Part shown: piece after piece, positions 9,200-18,576 of the stretch
Layout of the letters: every line of letters starts with the position of its first letter
Numbering within the stretch: the first letter of the stretch is position 1
Assembly (NCBI RefSeq): GCF_006937785.1
Contig: NZ_SJEE01000003.1
Span: 207,447-271,446 of the forward strand
DNA length: 64,000 bases
Reading direction: 5' to 3'
DNA from: Pseudanabaena sp. UWO311
GTDB taxonomy: Bacteria > Cyanobacteriota > Cyanobacteriia > Pseudanabaenales > Pseudanabaenaceae
Position numbers and translations under genes: made by a program
The notes under the pieces: model-generated
Database searches by the model: none
Seen by the model: the letters and a program-made list of their open reading frames with translations, nothing else
What the model was told of the DNA's origin: nothing

Positions 9200-10073
9200 G
9201 TTTATGACCGTGAAACCGAATACCTAAGAAAACGTCGTATATAAAACCAGCTAGATCTGGCATCTTTAAAAGCCCTAAGGTCTGAGGTGAGCCATTAGCA
9301 TCGAGCAGAGGCTTCATTTGATAATATGCTTTCTCGTAATAATACCAAGGCACATTTGGCCAAAGATGATGAACTAAGTGATAGTTCTGACCTAATAGCA
9401 AGATATTTAAAAATCGTCCTGGGTAAACTCTGGCATTCTTCCAGCGCGATCGCTCAACAAAAGGACGATGAGGCAAATAGTCAAAGAATAAGCCTAATAA
9501 AAGACCCATAACGGCTGCTGGTACAAACCAGAAGTTCATCATGTATCCTAGGAACCCATAATGATAACCAATAAACAATGTGGCGACTACAATCAACCTG
9601 CTAATTGCCCATTCTAAAAGCTCGTAATTTCTCCATAGCCGACGCTGGAAAAAGAAAACTTCGTGATAGAAAAAGCGAGCTGCTATCAACCACAATGGGC
9701 CACCTGTGGAAACGAAGTGGTCTGGGTCATCTTCTTCATCATTCACATGGGCGTGGTGCTGCATGTGGACACGAGTAAATACGGGAAACACAAATCCTTG
9801 CAAGATTGCTGCAATATGTCCGATCGCTGCATTAACAATACGATTGGGATGTGCAACATTATGGCAAGCATCATGAATTACTGTCCCTAGTACATAGAGC
9901 GCCGAAAAATTACAAACAAATACGAGCCAGTGCGCCCAGCCCCATACCCAATACCCTGTTGTCGATGCAGTTCCTAAAATGATCGAACCCAGTAGCAGTA
10001 GTATCGTCGGATTAAATCCCTGTGCTGCGCCCATCACACCGATTGGAACAGTTAGGGCTTTGCCCTGCTGCAT
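9192..10073 (-). CDS. crtR: Beta-carotene hydroxylase CrtR
   Basis: Di-iron membrane hydroxylase of the fatty-acid-desaturase fold that adds 3-hydroxyl groups to beta-carotene to make zeaxanthin in the thylakoid or plasma membrane. The three histidine boxes are clear: H67-DAC-H71 with H75, H103-MQ-HH107, and HLVHH in the C-terminal third. The FVSTGGPLWLIAARFFYHE run is characteristic of the cyanobacterial CrtR branch. It is 293 residues, with a good ribosome site (AAGGAG seven bases before ATG) and its own promoter. A CruA-type lycopene cyclase gene is about 14 kb away, so carotenoid genes are scattered here. Confidence 0.93.
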   Translation of the reverse strand: MQQGKALTVPIGVMGAAQGFNPTILLLLGSIILGTASTTGYWVWGWAHWLVFVCNFSALYVLGTVIHDACHNVAHPNRIVNAAIGHIAAILQGFVFPVFTRVHMQHHAHVNDEEDDPDHFVSTGGPLWLIAARFFYHEVFFFQRRLWRNYELLEWAISRLIVVATLFIGYHYGFLGYMMNFWFVPAAVMGLLLGLFFDYLPHRPFVERSRWKNARVYPGRFLNILLLGQNYHLVHHLWPNVPWYYYEKAYYQMKPLLDANGSPQTLGLLKMPDLAGFIYDVFLGIRFHGHKHK

Positions 10074-10105
10074 TGTGTCACTCCTTACTCAAATTTCCTA
10101 TCTTT

Positions 10106-10133
10106 AATCTAGTATGCGTTTTTGGTTTGTCAA
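10106..10133 (-). promoter_or_regulatory. Predicted crtR promoter
   Basis: On the minus strand a perfect -35 TTGACA (plus 10128-10133) is followed after 16 bases by TAGATT (plus 10106-10111), then about 30 bases to the ribosome site and ATG of crtR. This is a sequence-pattern call. Confidence 0.5.
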
Positions 10134-10141
10134 TTGACAAA
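10126..10141. promoter_or_regulatory. 16-base perfect palindrome over the crtR -35 box
   Basis: TTTGTCAATTGACAAA is a perfect dyad and includes the -35 hexamer, so a dimeric regulator binding here would control access to the promoter. A second dyad (CAAATATATT-N5-AATATATTTG, 10144-10168) lies just upstream. Confidence 0.4.
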
Positions 10142-10442
10142 CTCAAATATATTGGAAAAATATATTTGATTGTTGCGTTTTATTACATTTTTTATTATCC
10201 CCTATGCTACCGATAATAGGGCGAGATTGCAACTTTGATTTTGAGCTGATCTTGCCCATTAGTTATTTATGTTGGCGATCGCTATTGCACAAACTTACAC
10301 ATTAGTCCTGAAGTCAAGCCTTGCAATCAAGTGCGGGCTAAAAGCTCTAACCTGTTGAACTGGTTTGGCAAAAGTGTTTTTCGTCAATTGTTTAGATGAA
10401 TTTAGCGTTTAGCCCAAAACTTCAGTTGTTGGGTTACTTGCG

Positions 10443-12155
10443 CTATTTTTCAAAACATTTATCACTGTTATATCTATCAAAAATATTTACAATATCCTCA
10501 ATCTGAATAGGCTTAGTAATAAAGTCATTCATTCCTACATCTAAGCATAACTGACGATCTTCAGGTAAAGCATTAGCAGTTAAAGCTACAATCCAAGGCT
10601 GTTGACTACAATCCTGACGAATCTGCTTAGTAGCCATAATCCCATCCATTTTCGGCATTTGCATATCCATAAAAATCACATCATATTTTTGATTTTTGAT
10701 AGCCTCTAAAGCCTCTAAGCCATTGTTGGCGATCGTCGGACTATAGCCAAGTGTTTCTAGACATAGTTGGAGCACTCTTTGATTAACGAAATTATCTTCA
10801 ACAATAAGAACTTCTATACTAGATGATGTAGTAGTTTCTTGAGCTACAGGAGATAAAATTGGTTGAGTAATGCTAGGTATTTGAGAATTAGCAATTTCTG
10901 TAGGTAAAGTTCTCAACACAAGAGTAAAGTAGAATACAGAACCGCTGGTATGGATCGTTTCTGGATCAAATGTCCAATTGTTAGGAGGAATACCACCAAT
11001 TCTTCCAAGACTCTCGACCCAGATTGTACCTCCCATTAACTCAACTAAACGCTTACTAATGGCAAGCCCTAATCCTGTTCCACCATACTGACGACTGATA
11101 GAAGAATCAGCTTGAGTAAATGGTTGAAACAATAAATTTAACTGATTAATTTCAATACCAATACCGGTATCTTCAACTGCAAAGACTAATTCGCATTCAT
11201 CACTATTTACGTTTAACCGAGGCTCGATCGAGATCGCCACATTGCCTTGTAGAGTAAATTTAATCGCATTACCTAAGAGATTGATTAAAACTTGACGTAT
11301 CCTTGCGGCATCACCTAATAAATCATGAGGAATATCTGGATGCATTGAATATTGAATGCTGAGATTTTTATCGCTTGCTTGTTTACCTAAAAGTTCAAAG
11401 ACAGACCTGACGATATCTTCCAGCACGAGCGATCGACTTTCTATTTTTAGCATTCCAGATTCAATCTTAGAAAAATCAAGAATGTCATTAATAATTGTTA
11501 GAAGTAAATCGCCGCTATCACGAATGATCTGTACATAATCTCTCTGTTCTTCTGTCAAATCGGTGGTTGACAATAAATCCGTCATTCCAATTACTCCATT
11601 CATCGGTGTACGGATTTCATGACTCATATTAGCTAAGAACGCACTCTTAGCACGATTTGCTGCTTCGGCAAGTTCTTTACCATGGGCTAAAGCTATTTCC
11701 TTCAGTTCAAGTACTCTCACCTGTGCAAGAGTTTCCTCAAGTTGTTTTTGTTGTTCCCGTAAATGAGAAACAAAAGCAAATGTTCTATCAATTGTTATTT
11801 CTAAATCATCAAAATCGATAGGTTTTGTTACAAAATCAAAAGCTCCACAGTTCATTGCCATCCGAATATTTTGGATGTCTCCATAGGCTGAGACTACTAC
11901 TGCTTTTATGTTTTGATTAATTTCAGCTAATTTTGAAATTAAGGATAACCCATCCATTTTAGGCATCCTAATATCAGTAAGGATCATTGAGATACAATTT
12001 ATTTCTTTCAGGATTTCCAAAGCTTCTATTCCATTTGAAGCAAATATGAAATCCAGCTCTTTAGATAGAATTCTTTTTCTAAATCTCTGCTTAAAGAGTC
12101 TTTGAATTTCAATTTCGTCATCAACTACTAAAACTAAATTTGTATCTTTTTGCAT
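10443..12155 (-). CDS. Hybrid sensor histidine kinase (REC-HisKA-HATPase-REC)
   Basis: Cytoplasmic two-component protein of 570 residues with no membrane segment. Order: receiver domain about 8-125 (phosphorylatable Asp in [11 protein letters not shown]), a coiled-coil linker about 128-165, HisKA with the phosphoacceptor histidine in [11 protein letters not shown] (about 179), HATPase with the N, G1 and G2 boxes ([26 protein letters not shown]), and a second receiver about 448-565 ([10 protein letters not shown]). The N-terminal receiver means it is probably activated by an upstream kinase, and the C-terminal receiver passes phosphate on. No output domain or partner regulator is adjacent. Confidence 0.93.
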   Translation of the reverse strand: MQKDTNLVLVVDDEIEIQRLFKQRFRKRILSKELDFIFASNGIEALEILKEINCISMILTDIRMPKMDGLSLISKLAEINQNIKAVVVSAYGDIQNIRMAMNCGAFDFVTKPIDFDDLEITIDRTFAFVSHLREQQKQLEETLAQVRVLELKEIALAHGKELAEAANRAKSAFLANMSHEIRTPMNGVIGMTDLLSTTDLTEEQRDYVQIIRDSGDLLLTIINDILDFSKIESGMLKIESRSLVLEDIVRSVFELLGKQASDKNLSIQYSMHPDIPHDLLGDAARIRQVLINLLGNAIKFTLQGNVAISIEPRLNVNSDECELVFAVEDTGIGIEINQLNLLFQPFTQADSSISRQYGGTGLGLAISKRLVELMGGTIWVESLGRIGGIPPNNWTFDPETIHTSGSVFYFTLVLRTLPTEIANSQIPSITQPILSPVAQETTTSSSIEVLIVEDNFVNQRVLQLCLETLGYSPTIANNGLEALEAIKNQKYDVIFMDMQMPKMDGIMATKQIRQDCSQQPWIVALTANALPEDRQLCLDVGMNDFITKPIQIEDIVNIFDRYNSDKCFEK

Positions 12156-12281
12156 AATTTAAAACTGACTGCTGTTTTCAAAATCTAGCACTTTTCTTTA
12201 GCGTATGGCAATTTTAAATTATTCATAGGCTATTACCCCTGTGGAGCCGATTTTCATAATTTTATAGTTATAGTTACTGAT

Positions 12282-12386
12282 TATACCAAAGCACAAAATG
12301 GCTACGCCATTTTGTGCTTTTAAAACCCTTACAGGGTTTGGGGTTTAATTCACAGAAGTGTTGCCTCACTTTTGTGAATTGGTATT
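12282..12386 (-). repeat. Repeat family A, copy 1 (reverse orientation)
   Basis: About 105 bases with terminal inverted repeats ATACCAA/TTGGTAT and two internal hairpins. In this copy the gene-distal hairpin arms read AAAGCACAAAATGGC and pair perfectly. Confidence 0.8.
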
Positions 12387-12784
12387 ATTTATGGATTGTA
12401 ATATTTGTAGCAATCTGCTTGTTAGGGAGTGTTTCCATAACTGTAGCCAAGTGTACTCGTACACAAAACGCAAGAATTGCTTAGCGGCGCAAAGTTTCGC
12501 CAATCAATTCTTGCGTTTACAAAACAATCGGCGACATCTATAAAAATTAGTCTCGTGGGCTCAGAAATCCCTAAATTTGTTTCATGATTAGAATTGCAAC
12601 TTCTGCACTTACCGCAATTTGCTTTCAAACCCGCCCCGAAGAAGAATATAAAGCCAATTGCGGGATTTCTTGTGGTCAGTTTGGTCGAATACTGCTGTAC
12701 ATACTCTTTGCGGCAGCTAAAGGTTTTTATAAAATTGGCTGACTACATAAGTGTAGGAGCTTAAAAAATAGTAATGAAAACTAG

Positions 12785-12895
12785 TAAGGAATGAAAATTA
12801 ATTAAAACCAAAATTTGTTGGGGGCGGGCAAAGCCCGCCCCCAACAAATTTTGGTTTTAATTGCACAAGTTAATTAATTTTCATTCCTAAGTCAT
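12785..12895. repeat. Repeat family B, copy 1
   Basis: Ends are AAGGAATGAAAATTAATT and its inverse AATTAATTTTCATTCCTT-like; the centre is a long hairpin (AACCAAAATTTGTTGGGGGC... with GGGC-AAA-GCCC tip). An asymmetric GCACAAGTT on the right shows that the second copy (59986-60096) is inverted relative to it. It ends seven bases before the stop of the BY-kinase gene and may also terminate it. Confidence 0.8.
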
Positions 12896-12901
12896 GGGAA
12901 T

Positions 12902-15127
12902 TTACACGACTCTTTCGACTATTTCACCTTCTGAATCAGATTCCTCTTCTGAATCAGAATCTGATTCTACAGTATCTGATGGGTTTAAATAATAGCGATC
13001 GTAGTATCCATAGTGATACTCGCTATCAGATGAGCCAATCATATTAATCAACAGCCCAGAAACATTAGCCCTAGCTGTCGATAAAATCTCTAAAGCACGG
13101 GAAATTCCACTTCTTGTCGAGCGATTAATCGCAGCTACCAAAATAAATGTATCAACCTTAGAAGTCAAGCACTGAGCATCAGTTATGCCAATTACAGGCG
13201 GAGTATCAACCAATACATAATCATACTCTTGTCGCCATTCCTGTAGGAGAGCCGCCATCTTATTAGACTCTAGCAATAGCATTGGATTGGGAGGGAGAGA
13301 ACCCGAAGTTAAAATATGCAAACGATCATGATCATCCCCTGCCTGAATCAGATCTTGCCATGGACTAGGAGTAGCTAGAGCCGTAGACAACCCAACTTTA
13401 TTGCTCAGTCCAGCCAACTTATGAACCGTTGGCTTTCGCATATCTGCATCTACTAACAGAATTCTGTATCCTAGAGCCGATAAAATGATGGCAAGATTAT
13501 AAGTCATTGTACTCTTGCCTTCAGACGGTACAGACGAGGTGAAAGCAATTACTTTCATCATGTTGTCCGTACCAAGATATCGCAAATTTAATGCTAGAGA
13601 ACCTAACGCTTCTTTAAAAGCATAGTAGCTACTAGTTGGTAATATCCCTTGACTACTGATTGCAGACAAAGAGGCTGTTTCTGTCATCGGAATTGAGGCA
13701 AGTAAAGGAATATCAATTATTTCTCTTACTTCTCCCACCTCACGAATACGCTGATCTAGTCGATTGAGTAGGAGAGCTAATAAAATACCTAGTACTAAGC
13801 CAGAAATTGCTCCAGTAATCAAACTTCTCTCGATATCTGGAGAAGATGGTCTGATGGGAATAAGAGGTGGCTCTAAAACCTTCCATGATGAAATCTCTTG
13901 AGCCTCAGAAATCCTTAATTCCTCTAGCTTTTCACTAAGCTTATTATAGGTAGAGCTATCAAGAGCTAGTTGTCTTTGGATTTCTACATACTTTTGTTGA
14001 ATTTGGGGGATCTTAGAAAAAGCTGTAGATACTTCTGTTTGGGCATTGCGGATGCTTTCTAGCTGAGCTTGACTCACAGCAAGAGTAGTTTGAGCATCAA
14101 ATAACTGAGATGCTAGGTTTTGTTGAATCGCGCTATTGGGCTCATTAGTAATATTTGCTGTATTGCCTTTCACCCCGACTACTGACTGAGCGCGAGTTTC
14201 TAGAAGTCGATAGAGCTCATCACGTCGATCTTTAAGGGCGACAACACTAGGGTGATCGCCTCGAAATCGAGTTCGCTCTAAGAAGTAGTTAGTTTCAACT
14301 TCTTGGAATTGCTTAACCAATGATTGGTACGGAGCATCTTGCTGCAAAATTGCGCTGCCGATCGCAGCTTCTGGGGATTTACCAACTTGACGACTAAGAG
14401 CTTCATATTGCTGTTGGACTTGGGCAATTTTGATTTGTAAGTCTTGAGCTTGATTTTCTAAAGCCTCGCGCATTTTATAAACAGAGGCAGCATAAGTATC
14501 AGGATCGACGATGTTGTAGGTCTTACGAAATTGGGTAACTGCTAGAGCCGACTTATCCAGTTGTTGCTTGACTTGTGGCAGCTTGTCTTGAATAAATTTA
14601 ATTGCAGTACTAGATTTAGTGCGGCGATCCTTTAAGCTATATTCGACATAGGTTTGAGCTAACGCATTTAAAACTCCCTGTGCTCGTTTGGGATTGCTAT
14701 CTGTATAAGTGAGACGCAAAACCATCGTGTCTTTTTCGGGTCGGATGTCCAATCCGCTCATGATCGTTAGTGCATCAATATCTTTGTATGCTGCTGAGGG
14801 AGATTGATGCATTTTGGAAACAGCAATTTCAATCAAAGGTCGGCTCTTCAGAATAGCGATTTCTGTTCCGAGATTAACTGTAGAGCTGGAGGGCAAGCCT
14901 GGGAGCTGGATATCTGATACTGCGATCGTTGAGTTTACTAGGAGTGAGGCACTTGAGCGATATTGGGGAGTTCTGGTAAATGTATAGTAAGTATTGCCAG
15001 CAAATACTGTGACCGAGACAGCTACGATGACGATCCATCGCTTGCGGAGCACTCTGAAGAATTTGGCAAGCTTAAATGAATCATCGACATACTTGCCTAC
15101 ATAGGTAGCTTTAGGATATTCAGTCAT
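12902..15127 (-). CDS. Polysaccharide co-polymerase with BY-kinase domain (Wzc-like)
   Basis: Inner-membrane chain-length regulator and tyrosine kinase for exopolysaccharide export, 741 residues. Order: Wzz-type N-terminus with first membrane helix about 30-50, a long periplasmic coiled-coil region about 150-400, a proline-rich second membrane helix about 433-455 (PPLIPIRPSSPD precedes it), then the cytoplasmic kinase with Walker A SVPSEGKSTM, Walker A' LVDADMRKP and Walker B YVLVDTPP. The C-terminus has the expected tyrosine cluster (YHYGYYDRYY) followed by an unusual Ser/Asp/Glu run. The kinase autophosphorylates the tyrosine tail in trans in known family members. Adjacent genes are not polysaccharide genes; gmd/fcl lie 35 kb away. 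Confidence 0.93.
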   Translation of the reverse strand: MTEYPKATYVGKYVDDSFKLAKFFRVLRKRWIVIVAVSVTVFAGNTYYTFTRTPQYRSSASLLVNSTIAVSDIQLPGLPSSSTVNLGTEIAILKSRPLIEIAVSKMHQSPSAAYKDIDALTIMSGLDIRPEKDTMVLRLTYTDSNPKRAQGVLNALAQTYVEYSLKDRRTKSSTAIKFIQDKLPQVKQQLDKSALAVTQFRKTYNIVDPDTYAASVYKMREALENQAQDLQIKIAQVQQQYEALSRQVGKSPEAAIGSAILQQDAPYQSLVKQFQEVETNYFLERTRFRGDHPSVVALKDRRDELYRLLETRAQSVVGVKGNTANITNEPNSAIQQNLASQLFDAQTTLAVSQAQLESIRNAQTEVSTAFSKIPQIQQKYVEIQRQLALDSSTYNKLSEKLEELRISEAQEISSWKVLEPPLIPIRPSSPDIERSLITGAISGLVLGILLALLLNRLDQRIREVGEVREIIDIPLLASIPMTETASLSAISSQGILPTSSYYAFKEALGSLALNLRYLGTDNMMKVIAFTSSVPSEGKSTMTYNLAIILSALGYRILLVDADMRKPTVHKLAGLSNKVGLSTALATPSPWQDLIQAGDDHDRLHILTSGSLPPNPMLLLESNKMAALLQEWRQEYDYVLVDTPPVIGITDAQCLTSKVDTFILVAAINRSTRSGISRALEILSTARANVSGLLINMIGSSDSEYHYGYYDRYYLNPSDTVESDSDSEEESDSEGEIVERVV

Positions 15128-15263
15128 CGTTGTTTTTACCTAAGTAGCTTTAATCGTTACGCCCTTAATCGTTAATCTTTATATCAAAATCAGGATAATA
15201 TATCAAATTAAAAATTTTTGTGCTTATGCATTTCTAAAGTTGCTACCTATAATAAGTGATTAT

Positions 15264-15367
15264 TAAGTAACTAGGCATAATTAAATAACAGACCCAAAAT
15301 CTGTACCGCCTGCTACGCGGGCGGTACAGATTTTGGGGTTTTATATTTAATTATGCCCAGTTACTTA
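15264..15367. repeat. Repeat family C, copy 1
   Basis: Terminal inverted repeats TAAGTAACTAGGCATAATTAAA and its inverse flank a hairpin GACCCAAAATCTGTACCGCC with a GC-TAC-GC tip. It lies between the divergent BY-kinase and CCB-like genes. Confidence 0.8.
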
Positions 15368-15401
15368 GACTATATCTAAAGCCAATAACATCTCAGATCG
15401 A

Positions 15402-15923
15402 ATGCCTGAAACTATTCCGACAGTATATTCCACCCTATTCTTAACAATCCTGTTGTTTTATGGGTTAGTTTCTTTTTTGCGTGGTTCAATCCGCGATCGC
15501 ACAACTGATGCATTGTTCGCTGTAGGAAACCTTACGGATGATCACCTCTTGAAACAAGTTCGCGATCATTTTCAACAAAGAGCATACAAAGTAGTTGAGA
15601 TTGATCCAGAACGGGATGTTGCCAATCTATCGGGGCAAGTCAAACCAAGTCTTTTTTTGGCAATATTTCTGACAATACTAGCGGCTGTTGGTTTAATTTG
15701 TCTGGGTGTAGTTTTAGGCATTTTAATCCCTGATTTAGAAAATCTTTGGTTATGGTTGACGATCTTGTCGCCGATCGCTGGAGTTTTTTATTGGCAAGGT
15801 ACTCCGCGCGAGCGTAAAGTTAGTTTGCAACTTCTGCCTGAAACAAGACTTAAGGTTCGTGCCCACAAAGACGAGATCGAAGAATTGCAGCGATCGCTAA
15901 AACTAGAAAAAATAGATCACTAA
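15402..15923 (+). CDS. Putative cytochrome b6 haem-c assembly factor (CCB family-like)
   Basis: Integral membrane protein of 173 residues conserved in cyanobacteria. An N-terminal membrane helix (about residues 8-28) is followed by a soluble stretch (HFQQRAYKVVEIDPERDVAN), then two closely spaced helices (about 84-130) and the run SPIAGVFYWQGTPRERKVSL. This arrangement fits the proteins annotated as cofactor assembly of complex C subunit B, which help attach the atypical haem of cytochrome b6. The assignment rests on remembered similarity and is not certain. It is monocistronic with a terminator at 15959. Confidence 0.55.
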   Translation: MPETIPTVYSTLFLTILLFYGLVSFLRGSIRDRTTDALFAVGNLTDDHLLKQVRDHFQQRAYKVVEIDPERDVANLSGQVKPSLFLAIFLTILAAVGLICLGVVLGILIPDLENLWLWLTILSPIAGVFYWQGTPRERKVSLQLLPETRLKVRAHKDEIEELQRSLKLEKIDH

Positions 15924-15958
15924 AAGTAGTGGGTAATTCCCCCCTTAACTCCTGCTAA

Positions 15959-15996
15959 TAAAAATAGCGACAAATAAAATTGCCGCTATTTTTTAT
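15959..15996 (+). terminator. Terminator after the CCB-like gene
   Basis: AAAATAGCG (15961-15969) pairs with CGCTATTTT followed by further T residues, with the inner CAA/TTG extending the stem. Confidence 0.65.
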
Positions 15997-16037
15997 AATA
16001 GATATTAGAAAGTCTTACAAAAAATCATTGGTACTTC

Positions 16038-17465
16038 ATGACTACTGTTTTAACCAGTCAAAAATCAGAGACTGTTGTGACGAATTCACTGAAAAATACT
16101 ACTTCAAGTTTAGATAGTTTGTCCCCAAATCAACAGCTTTTGCCTTTAACTGCGATCGTTAATTCTAATGATCATCTCGAAATAGGTGGTTGTGATGTGG
16201 TGGACTTAGTTAGCCAATATGGTTCACCGCTTTATATTTTGGATGAGGTCAGCCTCAGAACTGCTTGTCAGCAATATCGGGATGCCTTTTCTAAGCATTA
16301 TCAAGGACAGTCACAAGTTTTATATGCTTCAAAAGCTTGGAGCTGTCTGGCTGTTTGTGCGATCGTTGGCTCTGAAGGGCTAGGGATTGATGTTGTATCG
16401 GCAGGTGAAATATTGACCGCACTTCGGGCTGGTGTTTCGCCAAGTTTGATTTATTTTCATGGCAATAATAAATCTGCTGATGAACTGAGCTACTCCCTAG
16501 AGTTTGGCTGCACGATTGTGGTTGATAACTGGAATGAGCTCCAAACTTTGGATCTTCTTGCCAAAGAGCAATCCATTGCAATGAGTCTAGCACCACGCAT
16601 TATGTTGCGTCTGACTCCTGGGATCGAATGTCATACCCATGAATATATTCAGACTGGACATATTGATAGTAAGTTTGGCTTTGATCCCAATGAAATCGAA
16701 GCCGTATTTGCATTTGTAGCAAAGTCCAGCCTTAACTGCATTGGTATCCATGCCCATATTGGTTCTCAAATTTTTGAACTGCAACCACATCAAGATATTG
16801 GTGGTGTGATGGTGCAATGGTTTAAACTTGCGATTGAAAAATATGGTTTGAAGTTTTCAGAGCTAAATATTGGCGGTGGTCTGGGAATTCGCTACGTGGA
16901 ATCAGACGATCCACCTAGCATTGAAGATTGGGTACAAACAGTAAGTGCTGGTGTAACTGATGCATTTATTGCATCAGGTTTACCCTTACCCAAACTGCTT
17001 TGTGAACCAGGGCGATCGCTAGTGGGCGCGACTTGTGTAACTGCTTATACAATTGGTGGTAGCAAGACCGTGCCTGATATTCGCACCTACATAACCGTAG
17101 ATGGCGGAATGTCAGACAATCCTCGTCCAATCACCTATCAGTCGAAATATCGGGCTGTGGTGGCAAATCACATGAGTGCATCCTTGTCCCAAACTGTGAC
17201 GATCGCGGGTAAGCATTGCGAATCAGGTGATATTTTAATAAAGGATATTCAACTGCCCGAAACTAATGTTGGCGATATTTTGGTTGTATTTGGAACGGGC
17301 GCATACAATTACAGCATGGCCTCAAATTACAATCGTTTGCCAAAGCCTGCGGCTGTGGTTGTGGGGACTGGCGACTCTAGTTTAATTATTAAACGAGAAA
17401 CTCGTGAGGATCTATTGCGTCAAGATTGTCTGCCAGAGAGATTATACCAATCCACAAAAGTGTGA
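16038..17465 (+). CDS. lysA: Diaminopimelate decarboxylase
   Basis: PLP enzyme that makes L-lysine from meso-diaminopimelate. The PLP lysine is in VLYASKAW (about residue 98), the glycine loop is LNIGGGLGIRY, and the second active-site stretch is LCEPGRSLVG; 475 residues. The natural family C-terminus appears to end near QDCLPERL; the last residues YQSTKV and the stop are encoded by the left end of repeat A copy 2, which begins at 17442. The gene is followed, after the tandem repeat, by cdaA and uppS in the same direction. Because DAP is also the peptidoglycan cross-linking residue, the neighbourhood has a cell-wall theme. Confidence 0.95.
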   Translation: MTTVLTSQKSETVVTNSLKNTTSSLDSLSPNQQLLPLTAIVNSNDHLEIGGCDVVDLVSQYGSPLYILDEVSLRTACQQYRDAFSKHYQGQSQVLYASKAWSCLAVCAIVGSEGLGIDVVSAGEILTALRAGVSPSLIYFHGNNKSADELSYSLEFGCTIVVDNWNELQTLDLLAKEQSIAMSLAPRIMLRLTPGIECHTHEYIQTGHIDSKFGFDPNEIEAVFAFVAKSSLNCIGIHAHIGSQIFELQPHQDIGGVMVQWFKLAIEKYGLKFSELNIGGGLGIRYVESDDPPSIEDWVQTVSAGVTDAFIASGLPLPKLLCEPGRSLVGATCVTAYTIGGSKTVPDIRTYITVDGGMSDNPRPITYQSKYRAVVANHMSASLSQTVTIAGKHCESGDILIKDIQLPETNVGDILVVFGTGAYNYSMASNYNRLPKPAAVVVGTGDSSLIIKRETREDLLRQDCLPERLYQSTKV

Positions 17466-17548
17466 CGACACTTTTGTGAATTAAAAACCAAAACCAGTAA
17501 GAGTTTTAAAACATAAAATGGCTACGCCGTTTTATGTTTTGGTATTAT
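17442..17548 (+). repeat. Repeat family A, copy 2 (overlaps lysA 3' end)
   Basis: Begins TTATACCAA inside the last codons of lysA. Left hairpin ACAAAAGTGT-GACG-ACACTTTTGT, right hairpin AACATAAAATGGC-TAC-GCCGTTTTATGTT, end TTGGTATTAT. It abuts copy 3, sharing TATTATA. Confidence 0.85.
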
Positions 17549-17650
17549 ACCAATTTCCAAAAGTGTGACAACACTTGTGGAAATTAAAAATCAAACCCAG
17601 TAAGGGTTTTAAAACATAAAACGGTTACACCGTTTTATGTTTTGGTATTA
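17544..17650 (+). repeat. Repeat family A, copy 3 (tandem with copy 2)
   Basis: Same design and orientation as copy 2; the right hairpin is AACATAAAACGGT-TAC-ACCGTTTTATGTT, where two stem positions have changed on both arms so that pairing is kept. Confidence 0.85.
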
Positions 17651-17688
17651 CGGAAGTTGTATTACAGTTGTGAATGAGAGGATTATGA

Positions 17689-18576
17689 ATGCAGTGGTTT
17701 AATATCAACTCAATTGCATTCATTATGAGGGCGATCGATATCCTTGCGGTATTGGGATTGATCTACTTCATGCTGTCTCTCAGCAATGATCGCCGCACGT
17801 TATTGATGGTGCGGGGGATCATCTTTTTACTAATAGCTAGCGTATTGAGCGATCGCCTTGGTATGCGATTGCTCAATTTTGTCTTAGATAAATTATTGAT
17901 TGGCGCAGCCGTGGCGATGGCAGTGATTTTGCAGCCAGAGCTACGTCGATTTCTAGAACGGCTGGGACGTGGAGACTTACTTTCGTTAATTCAACCTTCA
18001 ACGAATCGGCGAGCCCCTGTTGAGGCTGACTCAGTAATTGAAGAAATTAATGATGCTGTGATAGAACTATCACAAAACCGTACTGGCGCATTAATGATTA
18101 TTGAGACGGGTGAACCCATCGATGATCGTGATTTTTCAGTGCCAGGGGTGAAACTTAACGCCTTATTATCAAAAGAGCTATTGCATACAATATTTCAGAC
18201 TTCGACGCTTTTGCATGATGGAGCAATCCTGATTCGAGAAGATCGGATTCTGGCTGCTGGTGTAATTTTACCCATTTCAGAACGAGCCGCCTCGCGAGAA
18301 ATCGGAACTAGACACCGTGCCGCGATGGGTATTACCGATCGCGTCAGAAATTGTTTTTGTATCGTGGTTTCGGAAGAAACAGGATCGATTGCGATCGCTG
18401 AAAATGGCATATTAGATCGTCCAATTTCTAGTAGTCGTTTGCGAGAAATATTAGAAACTAAACTAGGTAATTATCGTCCAACGACACTAGGAAGAACAGT
18501 ACCACGCTTTAATTGGCTCTGGTCAAACTCAATTCTCAAAAATATGGTAAGTCGAAAATCGTCAGAAAAGAAATGA
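17689..18576 (+). CDS. cdaA: Diadenylate cyclase CdaA
   Basis: Membrane-bound DAC-domain enzyme that joins two ATP molecules into c-di-AMP, a messenger for potassium and osmotic balance and, in cyanobacteria, night survival. Three N-terminal membrane helices (about 10-30, 38-52, 66-82) precede the cyclase domain with D177-G-A (LLHDGAILI) and R208-H-R ([11 protein letters not shown]), both intact; 295 residues. The stop overlaps the uppS start by four bases (ATGA), implying translational coupling. The CdaR regulator found next to cdaA in Firmicutes is absent here. Confidence 0.95.
   Translation: MQWFNINSIAFIMRAIDILAVLGLIYFMLSLSNDRRTLLMVRGIIFLLIASVLSDRLGMRLLNFVLDKLLIGAAVAMAVILQPELRRFLERLGRGDLLSLIQPSTNRRAPVEADSVIEEINDAVIELSQNRTGALMIIETGEPIDDRDFSVPGVKLNALLSKELLHTIFQTSTLLHDGAILIREDRILAAGVILPISERAASREIGTRHRAAMGITDRVRNCFCIVVSEETGSIAIAENGILDRPISSSRLREILETKLGNYRPTTLGRTVPRFNWLWSNSILKNMVSRKSSEKK

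Larger units (their letters stand above)
10074..10442. other. Gene-free 369-base region upstream of crtR
   Basis: Holds the crtR promoter and two dyads (10126-10168), a CCCTAT...ATAGGG inverted repeat near 10200-10222, and a half copy (CAAGTGCGGGCTAAA, about 10328) of the repeat found at the left edge of the window. No coding frame is convincing. Confidence 0.5.
12156..12901. other. Gene-free 746-base repeat-rich region
   Basis: Contains one reversed copy of repeat family A (12282-12386), a 14-bp hairpin (AAACGCAAGAATTG at 12466-12479 with 12505-12518), a 52-codon open frame at 12584-12742 that I do not accept as a gene, and one copy of repeat family B (12785-12895). It separates the hybrid kinase from the polysaccharide kinase gene. 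Confidence 0.6.

Noticed and set aside
12584..12742. 52-codon open frame in the kinase-to-BY-kinase spacer
   Set aside because: No ribosome site, no recognisable family, and its 5' part (GCAATTTGCTTTCAAACCC) recurs near 47370 in reverse, which points to a repeat.
17442..17650. Two tandem units could suggest a CRISPR array
   Set aside because: Units are about 105 bases, two in number, with internal hairpins and no spacers. It is a tandem MITE-like repeat.
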